Of a stretch of 64,000 bases of DNA, positions 57,375-64,000 are shown piece after piece (position 1 is the stretch's first letter; each line of letters begins with the position of its first letter). The stretch spans positions 1,302,001-1,366,000 of the forward strand of contig NZ_JBHTCQ010000001.1 of assembly GCF_042665525.1 (NCBI RefSeq). The letters are read 5' to 3'. The stretch comes from Allobogoriella alba. GTDB lineage: Bacteria > Actinomycetota > Actinomycetes > Actinomycetales > Actinomycetaceae. The translations under genes were made by a program, and so were the position numbers. The notes under the pieces were generated by a model. It was not told the origin of the DNA. It did no database searches and was given only the letters and a program-made list of their open reading frames with translations.

Positions 57375-58481
57375 ATGGTGCGAGCAGCGGTCCAGACCGG
57401 GCCACGTCAGATCGAGATGCGGGAGTTCGACCGCCCGGCAACCGGCCCGGACGACGGGCTGCTGCGGGTCGAGGCCAACGGCATCTGCGGCAGCGACGTG
57501 GAGATCTTCCGCGGCCACCTCGGCGGCGGTGGCGGCGGGGAGCGTCCGCCGTTCATCCCGGGGCACGAGCCCATGGGCATCATCGAGGAGGTCGGGGAGC
57601 GGGCCGCCGAACGGTGGGGCGTCCAGGTGGGCGATCGGGTCGCGCTCGAGGTGATCGTGCCGTGCCGGGCGTGCAAGGACTGCCTCGTCGGCCGGTACCA
57701 GGCGTGCCGGTTCCGCAAGTACGGCCACGGCGTCACCGGGATCGACGTCGCGCCCAGCCTGTGGGGCGGGTTCGCCGAGTACCTCTACCTCTCGCCCAAC
57801 GCCGTCATGCACAAGATCGACAGGTCACTCCCGGTGGAGATCGCCGCCATGTACAACCCGCTCGGGGCGGGGGTGCGGTGGGCCGTCGACCTCGGCGAGG
57901 TCGGCCTTGGTGACACCCTCGTGGTGCTCGGCGCCGGGCAGCGGGGCCTCGCCGCCGTCATCGCCGCGAAGGCCGCGGGCGCCTCCCGCATCATCGTCAC
58001 CGGGTTGGAGTCGGACGAGCACAAGCTCGCCATCGCCCGCGAGCTCGGCGCGGACCACGCGGTGGTGGTCGACGGCCCCGAGGCACGGGACGTCGTCGAG
58101 ACCGTCCGGGAGGTGACCGACGGGGAGATGGCCGACGTCGCCTTGGACCTCACGCCGATGGCCGCCGCGCCGATCACCGACGCGTTGAAGGCCGTGCGGC
58201 ACGGCGGCCGGGTGGTGCTGGCCGGGCTGAAGGGGCACCGAGAGATCCCGCTCGTCACCGACCTCATCATCAACCGGGCGCTCACCGTGAAGGGCGCGTT
58301 CGGCGTCGACGCGTCCGCCAACCGGCGCGCGATCGAGCTGCTGGAGTCCGGCCGCTTCCCGCTGGAGAAGCTCCACACGCACACCTTCGGCCTCGACGAG
58401 GTCGGCCTGGCCATCGACACGCTCGCCGGCGAGGCCGGCGACGGGTCGGCCATCCACGTGTCCGTCCACCCGAACGCCTGA
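57375..58481 (+). CDS. Zinc-dependent alcohol dehydrogenase (threonine-dehydrogenase-like)
   Basis: 368 residues of the medium-chain dehydrogenase family but not of the NDMA type. Zinc ligands in GICGSDVEIF and GHEPMGIIEEV; structural lobe CRACKDCLVGRYQAC; cofactor site VVLGAGQRGLAAVIAA. The region FTHTFGLDEVGLAI-like (HTFGLDEVGLAIDTL) is typical of sorbitol/threonine dehydrogenase-like proteins. It would oxidise a secondary alcohol or polyol. ATG at 57375 follows GAGGAG. The gene ends in a 19-bp tandem duplication that includes its stop codon. Confidence 0.87.
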   Translation: MVRAAVQTGPRQIEMREFDRPATGPDDGLLRVEANGICGSDVEIFRGHLGGGGGGERPPFIPGHEPMGIIEEVGERAAERWGVQVGDRVALEVIVPCRACKDCLVGRYQACRFRKYGHGVTGIDVAPSLWGGFAEYLYLSPNAVMHKIDRSLPVEIAAMYNPLGAGVRWAVDLGEVGLGDTLVVLGAGQRGLAAVIAAKAAGASRIIVTGLESDEHKLAIARELGADHAVVVDGPEARDVVETVREVTDGEMADVALDLTPMAAAPITDALKAVRHGGRVVLAGLKGHREIPLVTDLIINRALTVKGAFGVDASANRRAIELLESGRFPLEKLHTHTFGLDEVGLAIDTLAGEAGDGSAIHVSVHPNA

Positions 58482-58500
58482 CGTCCACCCGAACGCCTGA
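58463..58500. repeat. 19-bp perfect tandem duplication at the ADH stop codon
   Basis: CGTCCACCCGAACGCCTGA occurs at 58463-58481 and again at 58482-58500. The second copy follows the stop codon and is not translated. It is a recent-looking slippage duplication. Confidence 0.9.
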
Positions 58501-58511
58501 AGGAGGCCGAC

Positions 58512-59561
58512 GTGATCGTCGACGCCCACGCCCACCTGCTCCCCAAGGACTACCCGGCGGACGCCCCCGAGGGCTTCCCGCACATGGAGCCGGTCGAGGG
58601 CTCCGCCGACCGCGAGCTCGTGTTCGGCAAGATGCGGTTCCGCGCCAAGGAGGTCTTCTTCGAGGCCGAACGGCGGATCGAGGCCCAGGACGCCTCCGGC
58701 GTGGACGCCGAGGTGCTGAGTCCCATGCCGCCGCTGCTGCGGTACGACCTGCCCGCCGGCGACGGGATGACCCTGGCGCGGCACGTCAACGAGTTCACGG
58801 CGGAGCTGACCGCCCACGACCCGGCCCGGCTGATCGGCATCGGCCTGGTGCCCATGCAGGACCCGGACGCGGCGACGGCGGAGCTGGCCGCCGTCAAGGA
58901 CGCCGGGCTCGTCGGCGTCGAGATCGCCTCGAACATCCTCGGCAGCTCCATCGGCGAGGAGAAGTTCCGGCCGTTCTTCCAGGAGGTCGAGAGGCTCGGG
59001 CTGTCGGTGTTCGTGCACGCCATGCCGGCCCCGATGGACCGGCTCCCGATGTCCGCGATGGGGACCTACGTCGTCGGGATCGAGGGCACGCTCGCGGCGG
59101 CCTCGATGATCCTCGGCGGCACCGCCGCCGCATGTCCCGACCTGCGGATCTCCTTCAGCCACGCCGCCGGCGGGCTGGCCCTGATGCTGCCGCGCGCCAA
59201 CTACTTCTGGGGCGGCTCGTGGAACGAGGAGCCGCGGGACCTCGAGCGCGCCGTCATGCCCGACGACGGACCCTCGCCGATCGAGTACGCGCGCCGCTTC
59301 TACTACGACTCGATGGTCTTCGACCGCCGGGCCGTCAGGTTCCTCATCGACCTGCTCGGCGCCGACCGGCTCCTCGTCGGATCCGACTTCCCCGCGATGC
59401 TGCGCGAGGATCCGGCGGCCCGGACGCTGCGGTCGATGGACCTGCCCGCCGAGCAGTGGGAGGACATCTCCTGGCGCAACGCGTTCCGGTGGCTCGGCCG
59501 AGACTCCGACGCGTCGACGACGGAGCCGGCCGGACTACCGGCCGAGGCCACGAATCGATAA
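58512..59561 (+). CDS. Amidohydrolase-2 family (ACMSD-like) hydrolase/decarboxylase
   Basis: 349 residues. Metal motif VDAHAHLLP at the N-terminus, LIGIGLVPMQDPDAA, FVHAMP, ISFSHAAGG and the catalytic Asp in LLVGSDFPAM. This is the ACMSD/amidohydrolase-2 pattern: a zinc-type TIM barrel that decarboxylates or hydrolyses carboxylate substrates. AGGAGG lies 5 bp before GTG at 58512. It is the last gene of the ADH/ALDH/UGSC-C operon. The pair-B operon also ends with a member of this superfamily. Confidence 0.87.
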   Translation: MIVDAHAHLLPKDYPADAPEGFPHMEPVEGSADRELVFGKMRFRAKEVFFEAERRIEAQDASGVDAEVLSPMPPLLRYDLPAGDGMTLARHVNEFTAELTAHDPARLIGIGLVPMQDPDAATAELAAVKDAGLVGVEIASNILGSSIGEEKFRPFFQEVERLGLSVFVHAMPAPMDRLPMSAMGTYVVGIEGTLAAASMILGGTAAACPDLRISFSHAAGGLALMLPRANYFWGGSWNEEPRDLERAVMPDDGPSPIEYARRFYYDSMVFDRRAVRFLIDLLGADRLLVGSDFPAMLREDPAARTLRSMDLPAEQWEDISWRNAFRWLGRDSDASTTEPAGLPAEATNR

Positions 59562-59577
59562 CCGACGGAACTGATCC

Positions 59578-59592
59578 TTTCGTCACACGGAA
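59578..59592. promoter_or_regulatory. IclR-type operator, site 8 (before importer 2)
   Basis: TTTCGTCACACGGAA fits TTYCG-N5-CGRAA, 115 bp before the importer 2 binding-protein gene. GACACT, a -10 candidate, starts 45 bp after the operator start (59623-59628). A lone CGGAA half-site is at 59566-59570. Confidence 0.65.
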
Positions 59593-59692
59593 GTGGCCCG
59601 GAGGGTGTGCGCGCGGCTCAGCGACACTCCACAGGTCGGCACGGCGCCGACGCGGACAGCTTCTGTGGCCATCGTTCAAAGGGGAACATGAC

Positions 59693-61495
59693 ATGAGAAG
59701 GACGACTTCGCGCCCCCGAGGTGTGGCACGGCTGCTCGCTCTGACATGCGCGCTCGCGCTCGCCGCCTGCAGCGGCGGCGGCGGTGGCGGCGCCGGTGGG
59801 GGCGGGCAGGGCGGTGGCGGCGGTGACGCCGGCGAGCCGGTGTCCGGCGGTGAGATCACCGTGCTGCTCGAGGCCGGTTTCGCGGGCGGGTGGTCAACGG
59901 GCCTGGACCCGGCGACCAGCAACACGGTCGGTGCCAACATGGCGCAGAACAGCGCGATCTTCGGCGGACTGTTCACGCTGGAGCCGGACGGCGAGGGCGG
60001 TGGGGAGATCGTCCCGAACCAGGCGGAGAGCTACGAATGGTCCGACGACGGGCTCACCCTCACCGTCACCCTCCGTGAGGGCATCGAGTTCACCGACGGC
60101 ACCCCGCTGGACGCGAACGCCGTGGTGTGGAACTGGATCCGGCAGATCAACTCCGGCAGCACAGGGGCGCCGACCGGCCTGGCCCTCGACCTCGAGATGG
60201 AGCCGCCGGAACTGGACCAGGCGTGGGTGGACGACCTGTTCGCGGCGCTGCCCGAGGACGTGGACCGGGACGCGATCATGGCTCAGCTCGGCGCGATCCG
60301 TGCGGTGGACGAGCGCACGGTCGAGATGCACCTGGCGGTGCCGAACGGGGCACTCGTCAACGGCATGCCGGCCTCGAACCTCAACCTCATGGCCTCGCCC
60401 AGCGCCTACGCCGAGATGGGCGGCGAGGCGTTCCGGGAGACTCCGGTGGGCGCCGGACCGTTCGTCATCAGGGACAACCGCCCCAGTGACCGGCTCCAGC
60501 TGGAGCGGAACGAGAACTACTTCAAGGATGGCCTGCCGTACCTCGACGCCCTCACCTTCCAGTCGGTCACCGGTGACCAGAACGTCTGGAACACGCTGCT
60601 GGCCGGGCAGGGTGACGTCATCGAGGGGCTCAGCAACACCACGCTGCTGCAGGAGGCGGAGAACAACGACCAGGTGGAGGTCCACTACGGCAGCCCGTCC
60701 TCCCCGTACGTGATCCAGCTCAACACCCGCCGGCCGCCGTTCGACGACATCCGGGCGCGTGAGGCGGCGTACTACGCGACCAACTGGGGGGCCATCAACG
60801 AGGGCCTGCTGGGCGGCCGCGGGGAGCCGAGCCAGTCGTTCACCGCCTCCGGAGACCTCATCCACATCCCGGAGGTGGAGGGGTACCGCGAGTACGACCT
60901 CGAGGAGGCACGGCGGATCGTCGACGAGCTCGGCGGCATCGAGGTGACGTTCAAGACCACCGACACGGGTATCGCGCGACAGGTTGCGACGGCTCTGCAG
61001 ACGCAGTGGCAGGAGGCCGGGATGGAGGTCAGCCTCGACGCGAAGCCGCTGAACGACGTCATCACGGACTTCACGGCCGGGGAGTGGGAGGCCATCCTGC
61101 AGACCGCCGGGGCGTGGGACCCCGCCGTCGGCATCGGCGTCGGCGTGCGGTTCGGGTCGACGTCGCCGTTCAGCGGGACGCCGCTGCCCGAGGGGGCGTC
61201 CACCGCCCAGGAGGCGCTCGACCAGGGCTTGTCGACCGAGCTGGACGACATCCTGGAGCGGGCCGCGGGCACCGTGGACCTGGCCGAGCGTGAGGCGGCC
61301 TACGAGGAGGCGGCGCGGCTGATCTCCGACGAGGCGTACGGACCCTTCGGGCCGGCGTTCTCCCCGGCGCAGGTGATCCGGACGGGTATCCACGGGCCCG
61401 GCCTGGACGACCCGATCCCGTCGCTCGTGGTGAACGAGGGCGTGCTGTACGACCGGGTGTGGATGGAGGAGGGCACGAGTAGTGGCGGCTACTGA
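59693..61495 (+). CDS. ABC transporter substrate-binding lipoprotein, family 5, importer 2
   Basis: 600 residues. Signal peptide with lipobox LAAC (Cys about residue 26), then a glycine tract of about 18 residues as tether, then a family 5 domain (PVSGGEITVLLEAGFAGGWSTGLDPA, LTVTLREGIEFTDGTPLDANAVVWNWIRQ, VGAGPFVIRDNRPSDRLQLERNENYF). It has a longer insert around residues 150-200 than most. AGGGGA precedes ATG at 59693. As the first gene of a second peptide-type importer, it probably binds the same compound class as importer 1. Confidence 0.9.
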   Translation: MRRTTSRPRGVARLLALTCALALAACSGGGGGGAGGGGQGGGGGDAGEPVSGGEITVLLEAGFAGGWSTGLDPATSNTVGANMAQNSAIFGGLFTLEPDGEGGGEIVPNQAESYEWSDDGLTLTVTLREGIEFTDGTPLDANAVVWNWIRQINSGSTGAPTGLALDLEMEPPELDQAWVDDLFAALPEDVDRDAIMAQLGAIRAVDERTVEMHLAVPNGALVNGMPASNLNLMASPSAYAEMGGEAFRETPVGAGPFVIRDNRPSDRLQLERNENYFKDGLPYLDALTFQSVTGDQNVWNTLLAGQGDVIEGLSNTTLLQEAENNDQVEVHYGSPSSPYVIQLNTRRPPFDDIRAREAAYYATNWGAINEGLLGGRGEPSQSFTASGDLIHIPEVEGYREYDLEEARRIVDELGGIEVTFKTTDTGIARQVATALQTQWQEAGMEVSLDAKPLNDVITDFTAGEWEAILQTAGAWDPAVGIGVGVRFGSTSPFSGTPLPEGASTAQEALDQGLSTELDDILERAAGTVDLAEREAAYEEAARLISDEAYGPFGPAFSPAQVIRTGIHGPGLDDPIPSLVVNEGVLYDRVWMEEGTSSGGY

Positions 61496-62504
61496 CGTAG
61501 CGGCACCGGCCGGGGCGCGGCCGCAGCGGGCCCGGTTGACCAGCTCGCCCCTCGTGCGGCTCATCGCCCGGAGGGTGCTGGTCGCCGTCCCGCTGCTGCT
61601 CGCCGTCAGCATCCTGACGTTCGTGCTCATGGAGGCGATGCCCGGGGACCCGGCGCGCAACATGGCCGGGATGGACGCCACCGAGGCGGAGGTGGAGGCG
61701 GTCCGCCGGACCATGGGCCTGGACCGCCCGGCCCCGGAGAGGTATGTGACCTGGCTCGCCGGCTTCGTCACCGGTGACCTCGGGCGGTCGATCGTCAGCG
61801 AGCAGTCCGTGGGCCAGCTCCTGGCGGAGCGGCTGCCGGTCACGCTCGAGGTCGTCATCCTGGCGTTCCTGGTGTCGTTCGTCGTCTCGCTGCCGGTCGC
61901 GCTGGCCGCGGCCCGCCGGCCGGGCGGGATCGTGGACCGGGTCGTCATGGTGATGTCGGTGACGTTCCTCGCCGTGCCGAACTTCGTCATGGCGATCCTG
62001 CTGGTGCTGGTGTTCGCCGTGCTGCTGCAGATGCTGCCCGCCATCGGCTACGTGCCGCTGTCCGAGGGTGTGATCCCGAACCTCAGATCGGTCACTCTGC
62101 CGGTGCTCGCCATCGGCATCCCGATCGCCTGCTTCTACGCCCGGTTCCTGCGCGGCGACCTCGTGGACCAGCTGAACTCGGCGGACTACGTGGACACCGC
62201 ACGGGCCAAGGGGGCCGGACCGTGGCGGGTGCTGTGGCTGCACGCCTTCCGCAACAGCTCCTACGGCCTGCTCACGCTCGTCGGGCTGAACGTCGGTGGG
62301 CTGATCGGCGGCACCGTCATCATCGAGCAGATCTACGCGATGCCGGGCATGGGGATGCTCATGCTGCAGGCCGTCGGCTCGCTCGACACGCCCGTGGTGC
62401 AGGCATGCGTGTTCATCTTCGCCGCGGTGGCCGTGTTCGCGAACCTGTTCGTCGACGTGATGTACGCCGTGCTCGACCCGAGGATCCGCTATGGCAGCCA
62501 CTGA
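61482..62504 (+). CDS. Peptide-type ABC transporter permease (DppB-like), importer 2
   Basis: 340 residues. A first span VLVAVPLLLAVSILTFVLMEAMPGDPA with the PGDPA motif, several further spans, the docking loop DYVDTARAKGAGPWRVLWLHAFRNS near residue 240, and the family segment GLIGGTVIIEQIYAMPGMGMLML. The GTG start overlaps the preceding gene by 14 bp. Confidence 0.9.
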   Translation: MAATDVAAPAGARPQRARLTSSPLVRLIARRVLVAVPLLLAVSILTFVLMEAMPGDPARNMAGMDATEAEVEAVRRTMGLDRPAPERYVTWLAGFVTGDLGRSIVSEQSVGQLLAERLPVTLEVVILAFLVSFVVSLPVALAAARRPGGIVDRVVMVMSVTFLAVPNFVMAILLVLVFAVLLQMLPAIGYVPLSEGVIPNLRSVTLPVLAIGIPIACFYARFLRGDLVDQLNSADYVDTARAKGAGPWRVLWLHAFRNSSYGLLTLVGLNVGGLIGGTVIIEQIYAMPGMGMLMLQAVGSLDTPVVQACVFIFAAVAVFANLFVDVMYAVLDPRIRYGSH

Positions 62505-63381
62505 CACCTCGGCACCGGAGACGACGGCCGGCGTCGCGCCGGTCGCGCCGGACGCACGAGTCAAGCGCTCGCGGCTGCGGCGGCGGCTGCTCATCTGGAT
62601 CCCCGCCGGGATGGTGGCGCTGCTGTTCGTCGCGTGCTTCGCCGGGCCAGCCGTGCTGCCGATCCCGCGGCCGGTCGGTGGCGACGTCCTGGAGTCCGCG
62701 CTGCCGCCCGGGAGCCCGGGGCACCTGCTCGGCACGGACGTCAACGGCAACGACGTGCTCTCCCGGCTGTTGCACGGCGGCCGCTCGTCCCTGGTGGTCG
62801 CCATCGTGGTGAACGCCGTCGGGCTGCTGGTCGGCGGCGTCGTGGGCGCACTGTCGGGCTATCTGGGCGGGCGGGCCGACTCCATCATCATGCGCGTGCT
62901 GGACGTGCTCATCGCCTTCCCGTCGCTGGTGATCCTCATCGTTCTCGCCCAGGTGCTCGGCGCGAGCATCTCGAGCACGATCCTCGCCCTGACCGCCTTC
63001 TCCATACCCGCCGTCTCGCGCATCGCGCGGGGCGCCACCCTGCACGTGATGAGCATGCCGTTCCTGCAGGCTGCCGAGCTCAGCGGCAGCCCGGGTTGGC
63101 GCATCCTGCTCCGGCACGTCATCCCGAACATCGCGCCGCAGCTGACCACCTACGCGATGCTCGGGATGGGGCTGGTGATCGTGGCCGAGGGGGCCTTGAG
63201 CTTCCTCGGGCTGGGGATCCCGCAGCCCCGGCCGAGCTGGGGAAACATGATCTACGACGCCCAGCAGTCGCTGTCGGCGGCGCCGCTCCTGGTGCTGTGG
63301 CCGACGCTCGCGCTCCTGGTCACGGTGCTGTCCTTCAACCTGCTGGGCGAGAACCTGCGAAGCGAGGCCTCCAGCCGATGA
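62491..63381 (+). CDS. Peptide-type ABC transporter permease (DppC-like), importer 2
   Basis: 296 residues. A ~30-residue hydrophilic N-terminus, the first span, the DppC signature LLGTDVNGNDVLSRLLHGGRSSLVVAI and the docking loop PFLQAAELSGSPGWRILLRHVIPNI near residue 200. ATG at 62491 overlaps the dppB-like gene by 14 bp, and its stop overlaps the ATPase start by 4 bp. Confidence 0.92.
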   Translation: MAATDTSAPETTAGVAPVAPDARVKRSRLRRRLLIWIPAGMVALLFVACFAGPAVLPIPRPVGGDVLESALPPGSPGHLLGTDVNGNDVLSRLLHGGRSSLVVAIVVNAVGLLVGGVVGALSGYLGGRADSIIMRVLDVLIAFPSLVILIVLAQVLGASISSTILALTAFSIPAVSRIARGATLHVMSMPFLQAAELSGSPGWRILLRHVIPNIAPQLTTYAMLGMGLVIVAEGALSFLGLGIPQPRPSWGNMIYDAQQSLSAAPLLVLWPTLALLVTVLSFNLLGENLRSEASSR

Positions 63382-64000
63382 CGACACCGCTGACCGCCGA
63401 GCACAACGGGCCGACCGCGACCGGCTCGCGCCCCGTCCTGCGGGTCGAGGACCTGCGGGTGCGGTTCTCGACCGGGGGACGGACGATCCACGCCGTCAAT
63501 GGCCTGAGCTACGAGCTGATGCCGGGCAGGACGTTGGCCATCATCGGGGAGTCGGGATCCGGGAAGTCGGTCAGCGTGCGCGCCCTGACGGGCCTGCTGC
63601 CGCCCAGCGCCGAGATCACCGGGTCGGCCCGACTGGGTGAGACGGAGCTGGTGGGGCTGGACGAGCGGAGCCTGCGCGGCATCCGGGGGAACGACATCGC
63701 GATGGTGTTCCAGGATCCGGCCCGGTCGCTGAACCCCACGATGAGCATCGGCGCGCAGATCGCCGAGGCCGTGCGGATGCACGACCGGGTGCCGAAGAAG
63801 GTGGCGATCGAGCGGGCGGTGGAGCTGCTCACGCTGGTGCGGCTGCCCGCGCCGGAGCGACGCATCAAGGAGTACCCGCACCAGCTGTCGGGCGGCATGC
63901 GTCAACGGGTGATGATCGCGATCGCGCTCGCCGCGGACCCCAAGGTGCTGATCGCGGACGAGGCGACGACGGCCCTGGACGTGACCACGCAGGCGCAGAT
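63378..64000 (+). CDS. ABC transporter ATPase (DppD-like), importer 2, truncated by window end
   Basis: About 207 residues visible with no stop before the window edge. Walker A IIGESGSGKSVSVRA (about residue 60), Q-loop MVFQDPARSLNPT, signature LSGGMRQRVMIA and Walker B VLIADEATTALDVT are present. It starts at an ATGA overlap with the dppC-like gene. A DppF-like ATPase probably follows outside the window. Confidence 0.9.
   Translation, partial: MTTPLTAEHNGPTATGSRPVLRVEDLRVRFSTGGRTIHAVNGLSYELMPGRTLAIIGESGSGKSVSVRALTGLLPPSAEITGSARLGETELVGLDERSLRGIRGNDIAMVFQDPARSLNPTMSIGAQIAEAVRMHDRVPKKVAIERAVELLTLVRLPAPERRIKEYPHQLSGGMRQRVMIAIALAADPKVLIADEATTALDVTTQAQ

Noticed and set aside
1..64000. tRNA, rRNA, riboswitch or phage attachment site
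   Set aside because: Intergenic regions were read for cloverleaf arms, conserved rRNA words and known riboswitch cores; none was recognised by eye, and no integrase is present.

Overview
The window is very GC-rich DNA with strong third-position G/C bias. It has GTG starts, ATGA/GTGA stop-start overlaps, actinobacterial marker families (the DUF3090 / SCO1664 / MSMEG_4193 trio, a DUF222-HNH gene, NDMA-dependent alcohol dehydrogenases) and an LPXTG wall protein. It comes from a high-GC actinobacterium. A Micrococcales-type host (Cellulomonas/Beutenbergia/Georgenia-like) is my guess, not shown by the sequence. I saw no rRNA, tRNA, CRISPR array, insertion sequence or prophage.

Layout, left half. 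1-5.8 kb: the end of an L-fucose-isomerase-like gene, a sugar ABC importer (binding protein plus two permeases) and a GH31 alpha-xylosidase-like enzyme. 5.9-9.6 kb: a sortase-anchored repeat protein, a GNAT acetyltransferase and an OafA-like membrane acyltransferase. 9.8-14 kb (minus strand): a 2-hydroxyacid dehydrogenase, a class IV aminotransferase and a BisC/TorZ-type molybdoenzyme. 14.1-22.5 kb: a GntR/FCD regulator and a seven-gene operon (RraA-like aldolase, 3-hydroxyisobutyrate-type dehydrogenase, sugar ABC importer, two Gfo/Idh oxidoreductases). A near-identical palindrome lies in front of both the regulator and the operon. 22.8-29.3 kb: a D-threonine-aldolase-like PLP enzyme, then divergent heparinase II/III and hydroxyacid dehydrogenase/DUF2264 genes, probably for acidic polysaccharide fragments.

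Layout, right half (29.3-64 kb). This is the remarkable part. Three separate operons each carry a pair: a ~180-residue UGSC-family protein, here with Cys in place of selenocysteine (CGSC), followed by a ~355-385-residue partner of a family I do not recognise. Around the pairs lie a small NifU-like CxxC protein, an SDR, a fused CoA-transferase, two metal-dependent amidohydrolases, two NDMA-type alcohol dehydrogenases flanking an aldehyde dehydrogenase, a further zinc alcohol dehydrogenase, an IclR regulator and two complete or nearly complete peptide-type ABC importers. I found the same 15-bp inverted repeat, TTYCG-N5-CGRAA, in front of six transcription units (eight sites). A putative -10 hexamer lies 44-45 bp from the operator start in all six. 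This suggests one IclR-controlled regulon, probably activated by its ligand, that imports and oxidises an unknown substrate using the CGSC pairs. Conserved housekeeping genes (the trio, and an AAA+/VWA pair) sit inside this region and do not carry the motif. A LexA-box-associated DUF222-HNH gene separates two of the operons.
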